A DNA stretch of 64,000 bases from Pleomorphochaeta sp963678575 (GTDB taxonomy: Bacteria > Spirochaetota > Spirochaetia > Sphaerochaetales > Sphaerochaetaceae): positions 1,922,001 through 1,986,000 of the forward strand of contig CAXXHV010000002.1 of NCBI GenBank assembly GCA_963678575.2. The letters run 5' to 3'. Positions 43,770 to 52,596 of the stretch are shown here, one piece after another. Both the position numbers and the translations under genes were made by a program. A model generated the notes under the pieces. It worked only from the letters and a program-made list of their open reading frames with translations, was not told where the DNA came from and did not search any database. Each line of letters opens with the position of its first letter. Position 1 is the first letter of the stretch.

Positions 43770-45020
43770 ATGTTAAATTTTAAAGAAGCAGCAAAAGAAT
43801 ATAAAAATCAAGGTATTGATGTAGAGAATGCATTAAAGAAAGTTGCTGAAGTTCCAATTTCTATACACTGTTGGCAAGGTGATGATTTAGCCGGTTTTGA
43901 AGTTGAAGGTGCTAGCCTAAATGGGGGTGGTATTCAAGCCACAGGTAATTTCCTAGGTAAAGCTAGAAATATCAATGAATTAAGATCTGATCTAGAAAAA
44001 GTTTTATCATTAGATGGTGGAAAACATCGCATCAATTTGCATGCAAGCTATGGAGATTTTAACGGAGAATTCAAAGATCGAAATAAATTAGATAAAAAAT
44101 ATTTTTATACATGGATCGATTGGGCAAAAAAAATGAATTTAGGGATAGATTTTAATGGGACTTTTTTTTCTCACCCCAAAGCAAATAATGGATTCACATT
44201 ATCTAGCCCAGATTCTGAAATAAGAAATTTTTGGATAGAACATGAAAAACAATGTCGAGAAATTGCTGCATTCATTGGTAAAGAAATGGGCTCTCCTTGT
44301 ATATTAGATACATGGATTCCTGATGGAACAAAGAATTTAACTTCAGGGAAAATGTATTATAGGCAGATATTAAAAGAATCTCTCGATGAATGTTTTAAGG
44401 TTAACTATTCACCTGAATATATGCGAGATGCTCTAGAAACTAAATTGTTCGGAATTGGATCTGAATCTTATGTTGTAGGATCTCATGAATTCTATATGAA
44501 TTATGCAGCCCGTAATAATAAAATGTTATGTATCGATATGGGTCATTTTAATGTAGGAGAAGATGTTTCAGATAAATTGTCTTCGATATTATTATTCGAT
44601 GATGAACTTTTAATGCATGTAAGTAGACCAATGCATTGGGATAGTGATCATGTAATTTTATTTAATGAAAAAATTAAAAATGTAGCTGAGGAATTAGTTA
44701 GATCCGATAAGCTTGATAAAGTTCATATTGGATTAGATTTTTTTGACGCTTCAATAAATAGAATAGGTGCTTGGGCTATAGGAACAAGAACATTTAGAAA
44801 AGCTTTATTATTTGCATTATTGGAACCCAATAAAAAACTTCTTAATTTGGAATTAGAGAATCGAGGGTTTGAGCATATGGCACTTCTAGAGCGACAAAAT
44901 ACATTACCATTTGGAGCTATTTGGGAAGAATATTGTAAAAGAACAAATACATATAATGATGATGATATGGTTAAAGTTGTTTTAGAGTATGAAAAAGATG
45001 TTTTAGTAAAAAGAGGCTAA
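43770..45020 (+). CDS. rhaA: L-rhamnose isomerase
   Basis: This enzyme converts L-rhamnose to L-rhamnulose and, in known members, L-lyxose to L-xylulose. The 416-residue sequence has V-P-I-S-I-H-C-W-Q-G-D-D near residue 29, N-L-H-A-S-Y-G-D near 90, D-T-W-I-P-D-G-T-K near 190, G-S-H-E-F-Y-M-N-Y-A near 232, C-I-D-M-G-H-F-N near 252 and H-V-S-R-P-M-H-W-D-S-D-H near 280, which carry the metal ligands of RhaA. The length is standard. It follows the importer genes and starts the catabolic part of the operon. Confidence 0.95.
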   Translation: MLNFKEAAKEYKNQGIDVENALKKVAEVPISIHCWQGDDLAGFEVEGASLNGGGIQATGNFLGKARNINELRSDLEKVLSLDGGKHRINLHASYGDFNGEFKDRNKLDKKYFYTWIDWAKKMNLGIDFNGTFFSHPKANNGFTLSSPDSEIRNFWIEHEKQCREIAAFIGKEMGSPCILDTWIPDGTKNLTSGKMYYRQILKESLDECFKVNYSPEYMRDALETKLFGIGSESYVVGSHEFYMNYAARNNKMLCIDMGHFNVGEDVSDKLSSILLFDDELLMHVSRPMHWDSDHVILFNEKIKNVAEELVRSDKLDKVHIGLDFFDASINRIGAWAIGTRTFRKALLFALLEPNKKLLNLELENRGFEHMALLERQNTLPFGAIWEEYCKRTNTYNDDDMVKVVLEYEKDVLVKRG

Positions 45021-45022
45021 TT

Positions 45023-46447
45023 GTGGATTATTTTGGAGCAATTGATATTGGGGCTTCAAGTGGCGTTTTAGTTGTTGGATGGATAGAAGATAGCAAAATC
45101 AAACTTGAGGAAGTTTATAGATTTGAAAATGGATATCAAGAACGTAATGGCAGATATTCTTGGAATATATCACTTTTATTTTCAAATATAATAACTGGTT
45201 TGAAAATGTGCAAAGAGAAAAAGTTTTATCTTAAATCTTTAGCAATAGACACTTGGGGAGTCGATTATGTTCTCTTAGATAAATATGATAAGATAGTAGG
45301 AGATTGTGTTTCTTATCGTGATCCTAAAACTAAACAGTATATAAATGAATATAAAAATTATTTTGATGAGAAAGAACTTTATAAACTTACTGGAATCCAA
45401 AAACAATTGTTTAATTCTATTTATCAATTACTTGTAACCAAAATTAATAATCCTGAACATTTAGAGAACGCAGAAAGTTTGTTAATGATTCCAGATTATT
45501 TGTCATTTCTTTTGACTGGCTTTAAAAGTCAAGAATATACTAATGCTACAACAACAAGTTTAGTAAATGTAAATACAAATGAATGGGATATGGATTTTAT
45601 TGAATCATTAGGACTACCAAAAAAATTGTTTGCAGAAAATTTAAAACAGCCTGGGGATACTATAGGGATATTAAAAAAAGAGATATCTGATATTGTAGGG
45701 TTTGAATGTCAAGTTATTCATGCTCCATCCCATGATACTGCAAGTGCGTTTGTGGCTATCCCTACAATCGATAAAGAGTCTATTTATATCTCAAGTGGTA
45801 CGTGGAGTTTAGTTGGTGTAGAAAACTCTAAAGCAATTACAACTGATTTAAGTAGGAATTTAAATTTTACTAATGAAGGTGGTTATCAATATAATTATAG
45901 ATTTATAAAAAATATTATGGGTCTATGGCTTATTCAAAATTGTAAAAAAGTTTGGGGAGATAAATATTCTTATTCAGATTTAGAACAACTAGCTAAAAAT
46001 TCAAATTTAAGTGAAACGGTCATAATAGATGTAAATGATCCTAGTTTATATGCTCCAAATAATATGGTTGAAGCAATTAAATCTATTTGTAATGTAAAAT
46101 TAGAAAGTGAAGGAGATATCGTTAAATGTGTCTATCAAAGTTTAGCCTTTAGTTATAGTCAAACGTGTGAAATGATTAAAAAAATGACAGGTAAAAAATA
46201 TAAAAGAATTCACATTGTAGGTGGGGGCAGTAAAGATAGTTATTTAAACCAATTAACATCAAATTTAACTAATTTAGACGTTATTGCTGGTCCCGTTGAA
46301 GGTTCAAGTCTAGGTAATTTGGTAACACAGTTTATAAGTTTTGGTAAAATTAAGAACTTGCAAGAAGCAAGAAAAATGATTTGTGAAAGCTTTGATTTAA
46401 GATATTTCAAACCAGAGAAAGGAGTTAAAAATGAAGTCAATCTTTGA
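45023..46447 (+). CDS. rhaB: Rhamnulokinase
   Basis: The 474-residue FGGY kinase phosphorylates L-rhamnulose at C1. Family pieces are F-G-A-I-D-I-G-A-S-S-G near residue 4, I-D-T-W-G-V-D-Y-V-L-L near 79, A-P-S-H-D-T-A-S-A near 235 with the catalytic Asp, S-S-G-T-W-S-L-V-G near 256, and H-I-V-G-G-G-S-K-D near 398. The start codon is GTG, two bases behind rhaA. The end overlaps rhaD by 17 bases. Both neighbours confirm the assignment. Confidence 0.93.
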   Translation: MDYFGAIDIGASSGVLVVGWIEDSKIKLEEVYRFENGYQERNGRYSWNISLLFSNIITGLKMCKEKKFYLKSLAIDTWGVDYVLLDKYDKIVGDCVSYRDPKTKQYINEYKNYFDEKELYKLTGIQKQLFNSIYQLLVTKINNPEHLENAESLLMIPDYLSFLLTGFKSQEYTNATTTSLVNVNTNEWDMDFIESLGLPKKLFAENLKQPGDTIGILKKEISDIVGFECQVIHAPSHDTASAFVAIPTIDKESIYISSGTWSLVGVENSKAITTDLSRNLNFTNEGGYQYNYRFIKNIMGLWLIQNCKKVWGDKYSYSDLEQLAKNSNLSETVIIDVNDPSLYAPNNMVEAIKSICNVKLESEGDIVKCVYQSLAFSYSQTCEMIKKMTGKKYKRIHIVGGGSKDSYLNQLTSNLTNLDVIAGPVEGSSLGNLVTQFISFGKIKNLQEARKMICESFDLRYFKPEKGVKNEVNL

Positions 46448-47255
46448 TATAGAAGTTATTAAAAATTTTATTAGTTTATGTGAAGAAGGTAATTCTAAAA
46501 ATTGGCATGAAAGAAATGGAGGAAATTTATCATATAGACTTAGTGCTTCTGATGTTGATAAATTAAGTGTTTATTTTTCAAATCACCAAAATGATTGGAT
46601 ACCTATAAGAGTCAAAGCTGATAACTTGACTAATGAATTATTTATAGTAACAGGATCCGGAAAATATTTCAAAAATATTAAACTTGCACCCCAATATAAT
46701 TTTGGAATTGTAGAAATAAATGATAAAGGCGATGCATATAGGATTGTATGGGGATTAGAAAATGGAGGAGTCCCAACTAGTGAATTTGAGTCGCATTTAT
46801 TAAATCATAACGCTAAAAAAAAGGTTTCAGATGAATATAGGGTAATATATCATGCACATTGCCCAAACATAATCTCAATGACTTTCATTGTGCCTTTAAA
46901 AGCTAAAGACTTCTCCAATATTTTATGGAAAATGGCAACTGAATGTCCTGTTGTTTTTCCAGGAGGCGTTGGAGTATTAGATTGGATGGTTCCCGGTGGT
47001 CCTGAAATAGCAAAAGAAAGTAGTATGTTAATGTCAATTTATGATGCTATAATTTGGGCACATCATGGATTGTTTTGTGCAGGAAAAACTTTAGATGAAA
47101 CATTTGGATTAATGGATACTATTGAAAAGGCTGCGGAAATTTTCTTAAAAATTAAAAGTTCTGGATTACCCATAATTAATACTATTACTGATGATGATAT
47201 TAGAGCAATTGGTAAAGCTTTTAATGTTGAAATAAAAGAAGAATTTTTAGATTAA
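46431..47255 (+). CDS. rhaD: Rhamnulose-1-phosphate aldolase
   Basis: This class II (zinc) aldolase of the RhaD/FucA family cleaves L-rhamnulose 1-phosphate to dihydroxyacetone phosphate and L-lactaldehyde. At 274 residues it has the E. coli RhaD length. The motifs are N-G-G-N-L-S-Y-R near residue 29, G-S-G-K-Y-F-K near 76, Y-H-A-H-C-P-N near 140 and A-H-H-G-L-F-C-A-G near 210, giving the zinc-binding histidines. It overlaps rhaB. No lactaldehyde reductase or dehydrogenase gene is in the window. Confidence 0.93.
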   Translation: MKSIFDIEVIKNFISLCEEGNSKNWHERNGGNLSYRLSASDVDKLSVYFSNHQNDWIPIRVKADNLTNELFIVTGSGKYFKNIKLAPQYNFGIVEINDKGDAYRIVWGLENGGVPTSEFESHLLNHNAKKKVSDEYRVIYHAHCPNIISMTFIVPLKAKDFSNILWKMATECPVVFPGGVGVLDWMVPGGPEIAKESSMLMSIYDAIIWAHHGLFCAGKTLDETFGLMDTIEKAAEIFLKIKSSGLPIINTITDDDIRAIGKAFNVEIKEEFLD

Positions 47256-47307
47256 TTTTAGGCTGAAAATTTAACATTCTAACAAAATTTATCTGAAGGA
47301 ATTATAT

Positions 47308-48816
47308 ATGCATAAATATTTCATGGGTATTGATAATGGAGGAACATCTTGTAAAGCTGTTATTTTTGATGAATTAGGTGTTGAAATTGCAAAATCAAGT
47401 CGTTTACTTGATATGATTACTCCTTATTCTCATCATACTGAAAGAGATATGGATTTATTGTGGAGTAAAAATGTCGACTGTATAAATGAGGCGATAACAA
47501 AATCAAAAATCAATCCTAATCTTATCAAAGGTGTATCATGTTCGGGACATGGTAAAGGCTTATATTTATGGTCTAAAGATGATAAACCTTTAAGAAATGG
47601 TATAGTGTCAACTGACGGCAGAGCTAATTATATAGTAAATAAATGGAAAGAAGAACATAAAGATGAACTTGTTTATAATATAAATTATCAAAATATTTTG
47701 GCTTGTCAGCCTGTTGCATTATTGCGATGGTTAAAAGAAAATGAAGAATATAATTATAAGAATATTAAATGGATATTTGCAGTAAAGGATTATATTAGGT
47801 TCCGATTAACTGGTGAGGCTTTTTCTGAAATAACAGATTATTCAGGATCAAATTTGCTCGATTTGTCTACAAAAAAAATTAGTAAAGAATTGTTAAATAT
47901 TTTTGATATTTCTGAAATGTATGATTGTATTCCTCCTCTTAAAAAATCGACAGATATATGTGGTTATATCACTAAAGAAGTTTCCGCTTTAACTTCATTG
48001 CCTGAAGGAACTCCTGTAGCTGGGGGTATGTTTGATATTGATGCTTGTAGTATTGCCATGAATGTTGTTGATAGTAACTATCTTTGTTGCATAGCTGGAA
48101 CATGGTCCATTAATGAATATATTTCAAAAAAACCAATCAGGAATCATACTATAATGATGAATTCTCTCTATTGTATGGACGATTATTATTTAATTGAAGA
48201 AAGTAGTGCAACTTCGGCAGGAAATCTGGAATGGTTTATAAATCAATTTATGTCAGATAAAAAAAATGAGTTAAGCAAAAATAAAAATGAAAATATTTAT
48301 GAATATTGTGACAAATTAGTTGAAAGTGTATCTCCTGAAAATCAAAATATTATTTTCTTACCGTTTATTTATGGTTCTAATTATAATGCAGCATCAAAGG
48401 CTTCTTTTATAGGTCTTGATAGTCATAACACATTTGCAGATATAGTTAGGGCAGTTTTTGAGGGGATTGTACTTTGCCATATGGTTCATATTGAAAAACT
48501 TCTAAAAAACAAAACAAATTTCAAAGCAATTCGGTTAGCTGGAGGAGCTGCAAATTCTAAAGTTTGGACGCAAATTTTTGCAGATGTAACAGGATATCCA
48601 ATCGAAGTTGTTAAAGTTAAAGAGTTAGGAGCTTTGGGGTGTGCTATGGTTGCTTCTGTTGCAAGTGGTGAATATAAAGATATTAAGACAGCTTCAGACA
48701 AAATGACTTCATTTGATAAGATTATTTATCCTAATTTACAAAATAAAAAAATTTATGATTTGAAATTTGAACGCTATAAGAGAATTTATAATGCTTTAGA
48801 ACAGTTTTGGATATAA
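47308..48816 (+). CDS. lyxK: FGGY kinase, L-xylulose kinase (LyxK)-like
   Basis: The 502-residue kinase follows E. coli LyxK closely in its motifs: M-G-I-D-N-G-G-T-S near residue 6, S-C-S-G-H-G-K-G-L-Y near 77, K-P-L-R-N-G-I-V-S-T-D near 93, Q-P-V-A-L-L-R-W-L-K-E near 132, G-G-M-F-D-I-D-A near 234, and S-A-G-N-L-E-W-F near 307. It would convert L-xylulose to L-xylulose 5-phosphate. The ulaE- and ulaF-like genes that follow continue this exact route, and rhaA upstream can make L-xylulose from L-lyxose, so the assignment is well supported by context. Confidence 0.82.
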   Translation: MHKYFMGIDNGGTSCKAVIFDELGVEIAKSSRLLDMITPYSHHTERDMDLLWSKNVDCINEAITKSKINPNLIKGVSCSGHGKGLYLWSKDDKPLRNGIVSTDGRANYIVNKWKEEHKDELVYNINYQNILACQPVALLRWLKENEEYNYKNIKWIFAVKDYIRFRLTGEAFSEITDYSGSNLLDLSTKKISKELLNIFDISEMYDCIPPLKKSTDICGYITKEVSALTSLPEGTPVAGGMFDIDACSIAMNVVDSNYLCCIAGTWSINEYISKKPIRNHTIMMNSLYCMDDYYLIEESSATSAGNLEWFINQFMSDKKNELSKNKNENIYEYCDKLVESVSPENQNIIFLPFIYGSNYNAASKASFIGLDSHNTFADIVRAVFEGIVLCHMVHIEKLLKNKTNFKAIRLAGGAANSKVWTQIFADVTGYPIEVVKVKELGALGCAMVASVASGEYKDIKTASDKMTSFDKIIYPNLQNKKIYDLKFERYKRIYNALEQFWI

Positions 48817-49105
48817 ATTATATGATTGAGACTATAGTTTTCAAATTATTGCTGACAAACCTTTTCGATTTTAATAAAAAGAACATCAAGAGTACTTCTA
48901 AGTTTTTTTGACGCAGCAATAATAACTTTTCTATGAGGTGGAACAGAAGATAGGAGCCTATAAAATTTAGATATTATAGGAAATTGTAGGCCTTCTGTTT
49001 GCAATTATAACACTTAAAAACACATATCATATATTTATTAATAGTTGAAAATAATTAATAGAAATTATACTAGTCTTTTTGATTAGATATTATTAGGAGT
49101 TTTTT

Positions 49106-49942
49106 TTGAATAAATTGTACAATTTGGGACTATATGAAAAAGCAATGCCCACAAATTTAAATTGGAGTGAAAAGTTTAATGAAGTAAAAAAGGCTGGTTT
49201 TGATTATTTAGAATTAAGTATTGATGAAAGTGATCAAAAACTTAAAAGATTAGATTTCTCAGATAAAGAAATATTTGAAATTTCAAATATAGGGTTTGAT
49301 TATGGAATCCCGATAGGCTCGATTTGTCTAAGCGCACATAGAAAATATCCTTTAGGAGAAAAAAATAATAATTCATTAGACATATTAAAAAAAGCAATTA
49401 GGTTTGCAAAAATTGCTGGAGTCCCTTTAATTCAACTAGCTGGTTATGATGTTTACTATACTGAGTCTACACAAGAAACTAGAGAACAATTTCTTTTAAA
49501 TTTAAGTTTAGGAATATCAATGGCGGCTAAAGAAGGTATAATTTTAGGATTTGAGACTATGGAAACTCCTTTTATGGATACTTGTGAAAAAGCAATGCAA
49601 TATGTAAATCTTTTTGATTCACCTTTTTTAGGAGTTTATCCTGATTTGGGTAATCTTACTAATGCTTCATTGAAGTATGATATTGATATTGAAAAGGATA
49701 TTAAAAAGCTAAAAGGTAAAATTGTAGCTGCACATATAAAGGAAACTAGCCCAGGAAAATATAGGGAAGTTCCTTTTAATACTGGACATGTCAATTTTGC
49801 TATAACTATCAATAGCGTGTGGGAATTAGGTGTCAGAAGATTTGTAACTGAATTGTGGTATACTGGTAATAATGATTGGAGATCAGATATACAATTTGCT
49901 TGTTCTTTCGCTCGAAATTTTATAGAAAAAAAGAAGGGATAA
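49106..49942 (+). CDS. ulaE: L-xylulose-5-phosphate 3-epimerase (UlaE/SgbU-like)
   Basis: The 278-residue TIM-barrel enzyme turns L-xylulose 5-phosphate into L-ribulose 5-phosphate. It shows the UlaE pattern: L-G-L-Y-E-K-A-M-P near residue 8, G-F-D-Y-L-E-L-S-I-D-E near 31, S-I-C-L-S-A-H-R-K-Y-P-L-G near 73, I-Q-L-A-G-Y-D-V-Y-Y near 111, G-F-E-T-M-E-T-P-F-M-D-T near 151 and A-A-H-I-K-E-T-S-P-G near 212. The start codon is TTG, six bases after AGGAG at 49095-49099. It ends one base before the next gene. Confidence 0.9.
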   Translation: MNKLYNLGLYEKAMPTNLNWSEKFNEVKKAGFDYLELSIDESDQKLKRLDFSDKEIFEISNIGFDYGIPIGSICLSAHRKYPLGEKNNNSLDILKKAIRFAKIAGVPLIQLAGYDVYYTESTQETREQFLLNLSLGISMAAKEGIILGFETMETPFMDTCEKAMQYVNLFDSPFLGVYPDLGNLTNASLKYDIDIEKDIKKLKGKIVAAHIKETSPGKYREVPFNTGHVNFAITINSVWELGVRRFVTELWYTGNNDWRSDIQFACSFARNFIEKKKG

Positions 49943-49943
49943 T

Positions 49944-50636
49944 ATGCTTGAAAAATTAAAGGAAGAAGTATATTTAGCAAATATGGATTTGCCTAAATAT
50001 GGATTAGTTACTTTCACATGGGGAAATGTTAGTTCTATAAATAGAGCAGAAGGGTTAGTTATAATTAAACCTTCTGGGGTCCCTTATGAAGCTTTGACAA
50101 TATCAGATATGGTTGTCATAGATTTAGATGGGAATATAGTTGAAGGAAAGCTTAACCCTTCTAGTGATACTGAAACTCATTTAGAACTATATAAAGCTTT
50201 TAGTAATATAGGAGGAATTGTTCATACACATTCAACTTATGCAACTAGTTGGGCTCAAGCATGTAAAGATATTCCTTGTTATGGTACGACACATGCCGAT
50301 TATTTTTATGGTTCAATCCCTTGTACAAGATCATTAACTAAGAATGAAATAGATAGAAATTATGAAAAAAATACAGGAAAAGTAATTATTGAAACATTTA
50401 AGGATAAAAATCCAATTATAGTCCCAGGTGTATTATGTGCTAATCATGGGCCATTTTCTTTTGGTGAAGATGTTAAAAAAGCTGTTCATAATGCGGTTGT
50501 CTTGGAAGAGATTTCAAAAATGGCAATGAATACAATTTTAATTAATCCCATTGTTGGTGAAGCCCCACAAACAATTCAAGAAAAGCATTATATGAGAAAA
50601 CATGGTAAAAATGCCTATTATGGACAAAAAAAGTAG
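49944..50636 (+). CDS. ulaF: L-ribulose-5-phosphate 4-epimerase (UlaF/AraD-like)
   Basis: This 230-residue zinc enzyme of the AraD family epimerises L-ribulose 5-phosphate to D-xylulose 5-phosphate, which enters the pentose phosphate pathway. The sequence has F-T-W-G-N-V-S near residue 24, P-S-G-V-P-Y near 44, S-S-D-T-E-T-H near 72, H-T-H-S-T-Y-A-T near 94 and C-A-N-H-G-P-F near 168, with the zinc histidines and the catalytic region in place. It is the last gene of the operon. ulaF is used as the symbol because of the ulaE neighbour; araD or sgbE would describe the same reaction. Confidence 0.9.
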   Translation: MLEKLKEEVYLANMDLPKYGLVTFTWGNVSSINRAEGLVIIKPSGVPYEALTISDMVVIDLDGNIVEGKLNPSSDTETHLELYKAFSNIGGIVHTHSTYATSWAQACKDIPCYGTTHADYFYGSIPCTRSLTKNEIDRNYEKNTGKVIIETFKDKNPIIVPGVLCANHGPFSFGEDVKKAVHNAVVLEEISKMAMNTILINPIVGEAPQTIQEKHYMRKHGKNAYYGQKK

Positions 50637-50783
50637 TATGTTAATAGTTGCTAAGTTAAAGGTATTTTCCTATTCTTGATGAGGAATGGGAACAGATGAT
50701 CGTGTAAAGCTGTTTATGATGGATACTGATAATCAAATATACCTCAAAAAAAAATACACTACCTGGTCATCAAAGACTACTGC

Positions 50784-50817
50784 GAGATTATCTCGCGATT
50801 CTTATCGAGATAATCTC
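50784..50817. repeat. Perfect 12-bp inverted repeat
   Basis: GAGATTATCTCG (50784-50795) and CGAGATAATCTC (50806-50817) flank a ten-base loop. There is no T run on the plus strand, so it is a weak terminator candidate for the sugar operon and could be a protein-binding site. Confidence 0.6.
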
Positions 50818-50902
50818 AATAATAAAAATGAAGAATATTTTTGTCACTGCCTTTAATAAAGCTTACCAAAATATCTGATAATTTTTTTAAGGAGACTGTG
50901 CT

Positions 50903-51004
50903 ATGATAGATATGCCTATGGAATTAACGGCAAATAGAATTATTGGATGGAACTTACTAAAGAGACTGGATTTAATAAAAGATGTTTCTTTAGAGAAAAA
51001 ATGA
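50903..51004 (+). CDS. Possible 33-residue peptide
   Basis: The frame starts M-I-D-M-P-M-E-L-T and ends L-E-K-K, with AAGGAG eight bases before the ATG, better than for many genes here. No family is recognised. A second frame starting ATGA-overlapped at 51001 continues with charged residues, so this may be the front of a decayed gene. Confidence 0.25.
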   Translation: MIDMPMELTANRIIGWNLLKRLDLIKDVSLEKK

Positions 51005-51064
51005 ATGAAGAAAGAAAAGCTAATTTAATCTCAAGATTTAAAATCATAACCACCATTCTAAAGT

Positions 51065-51290
51065 GTGTTTTACTCTAAAGCTATATGCCTCGAGTTTACC
51101 GACAACGGGTTAAGACGCTACCGTGTACTTCCATCCAATCCGAGTGTCTTTGCCTCTACTAAAGTAGTATTTGTACTACTTGCTACCCACCCGCATAACA
51201 GGTGGTTATTTGTTCCCAAAGCTCTTATTCATCGCTTAAGGACCGAGCTCAATCCATCATTAAACAAACTAAATTAATAGGTAGCACTTT
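51065..51290. other. GC-elevated element of unknown nature
   Basis: Base composition is clearly richer in G and C than anywhere else in the window except the tRNA. It contains the hairpins AGTAGTA/TACTACT (51163-51180) and CCACC/GGTGG (51187-51205). On the minus strand a frame of about 45 codons is open (R-A-L-G-T-N-N-H-L-L-C-G-W, then T-L-V-E-A-K-T-L-G-L-D-G-S-T-R) and, past one stop, continues R-L-N-P-L-S-V-N-S-R-H-I-A-L-E before a stop. It may be the 3' end of an IS200/IS605-type TnpB gene with its structured RNA, or a non-coding RNA. Neither is proven. Confidence 0.4.
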
Positions 51291-51348
51291 TTATGTTTAC
51301 ATATCACCGTTTACCGAAATTGAAACGACCAGAAAAAAATAAAAAAAA

Positions 51349-51385
51349 CTAGTTTTAACTTCTTATTCATTAAGAATTAAACTAG
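51349..51385 (-). terminator. Terminator of the tRNA-Leu transcript
   Basis: CTAGTTTTAACTTCTT (51349-51364) pairs with AAGAATTAAACTAG (51372-51385), with one or two mismatches. On the minus strand the hairpin is followed by a run of eight T, as expected for termination about 45 bases behind the tRNA. Confidence 0.75.
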
Positions 51386-51428
51386 CTTACTTTTTGATTT
51401 ATGGTATCAAATAACCTATAATTGAAAT

Positions 51429-51512
51429 TGCCGAAGGGGGGACTTGAACCCCCACGCCCTAAAGAGCAAGGGATTTTAAGTCCCTTGTGTCTACCAATTC
51501 CACCACTTCGGC
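51429..51512 (-). tRNA. tRNA-Leu (anticodon TAA)
   Basis: The minus strand starts GCCGAAGTGGTGGAATTGG and ends in CCCCCCTTCGGC, which pair as a 7-bp acceptor stem with discriminator A. The anticodon loop CTTAAAA contains TAA. A long variable arm (TGCTCTTTAGGGCG) and the TTCAAGT T-loop confirm a class II tRNA. CCA is not encoded in the gene. Confidence 0.97.
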
Positions 51513-51627
51513 GCTGAATTAAACCTATCAAAAAAAATACTTTACGTCAAATAGTTTTTAGCTAAAAAACTATCAATTTTTAATTATTATTTAATATTTC
51601 TTATTTTCTGACAAATTTAATCAATAT

Positions 51628-52578
51628 TTATATCTTATTCTCAAGAATATAATATTTTATAAATTTAAATATATTTGAGATTAAATCAATTATTGATATA
51701 ATTGCAACAATAACAAATATTCCTCTAAAACCCAAAAGGGACTTATAATCTAAATACAAAGCTTTATATTGAATAATATAAAGTAATAACCCAATATTCA
51801 TAAACTCAACAATAATATCATATATACTTAAGAATTTTGATTCATCAGTTATTAGTTTTATTATTAAGGATACTATCTCTAATAACCAAACAATACTAAT
51901 AAACAATAACAGTTCTTTAAATACAACAATATTAATATGATGTCCCAACATTATTGTACTTTTTTCAAAAGATCTTTCTGCTAGAGATATTAAAGTTGGA
52001 GCAAAATTTATTAAAGATAAAAATAATACTGAGAAAAATAATTCAAAAGCTATACCTATCTTTGATTCTTTTTCTGGTTTAATTTTAATTGCATCGAGTT
52101 CTTTTATTGACCAATTTTCTTCAAAGTTAATAAATTTTTCATTTGAATATCTTGTTAATAAAATTATAACACAAGTTAACCCACCGATAGCACTTAAACT
52201 TGAAGAGAAAATATTAGCAAATAACTTTAAGATATTATTAGCAACATTAAAAGAATCAAAGTTACTAATTAAATCAATAATAAAAATTACTGAAAAAGCT
52301 AAACTCATTGCTGCAATTAATATTTTTATAAGCATAAAATACATACTTGTATAATCTTTAGAAATAACAACATCATCCTTTTTATATCTTGCAGCAACTT
52401 CACTGGGAGAACCAAATTCATAGATTATTTTTTCTACTTCTTGTTTTGTAGGAGTAGACCAGTATGATGATTCAATTTCATCCAATATAAGGGATTTTAG
52501 TTCTAATTTAATTTCTTCCCTCGAATTATAAGGGAGTTTTTTACCTATTGCGTAAATATATTTATCAATTAAATCCAT
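51628..52578 (-). CDS. Membrane protein with N-terminal HAAS-type domain, partner of PadR
   Basis: The first 70 residues (I-D-K-Y-I-Y-A-I-G-K-K-L-P, then S-R-E-E-I-K-L-E-L-K, E-F-G-S-P-S-E-V-A-A-R-Y) form the HAAS helical domain (DUF1700-like) often encoded next to PadR regulators. The remaining 245 residues contain six or so membrane helices. In known cases the HAAS domain is thought to link a membrane sensor to the PadR protein. The gene starts 18 bases after the PadR stop, so they are one operon. The stimulus is unknown. Confidence 0.8.
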   Translation of the reverse strand: MDLIDKYIYAIGKKLPYNSREEIKLELKSLILDEIESSYWSTPTKQEVEKIIYEFGSPSEVAARYKKDDVVISKDYTSMYFMLIKILIAAMSLAFSVIFIIDLISNFDSFNVANNILKLFANIFSSSLSAIGGLTCVIILLTRYSNEKFINFEENWSIKELDAIKIKPEKESKIGIAFELFFSVLFLSLINFAPTLISLAERSFEKSTIMLGHHINIVVFKELLLFISIVWLLEIVSLIIKLITDESKFLSIYDIIVEFMNIGLLLYIIQYKALYLDYKSLLGFRGIFVIVAIISIIDLISNIFKFIKYYILENKI

Positions 52579-52596
52579 AAAATAAGTCCTCCTTAT

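Larger units (their letters stand above)
50637..51428. other. Intergenic region with hairpin, short frame and GC-elevated element
   Basis: Downstream of the operon lie a 12-bp inverted repeat (50784-50817), a 33-codon frame with a good ribosome site (50903-51004), and a GC-elevated stretch (51065-51290). The tRNA terminator at 51349 ends the region. Confidence 0.5.

Noticed and set aside
51065..51277. A 70-codon plus-strand frame as a protein gene
   Set aside because: No ribosome site and no recognisable product; the opposite strand and the hairpins give better explanations of the unusual composition.
51065..51290. RNase P RNA, tmRNA or SRP RNA in the GC-elevated stretch
   Set aside because: None of the conserved core sequences of these RNAs, such as the RNase P P4 helix, a tmRNA tag frame or the SRP loop, can be found on either strand.
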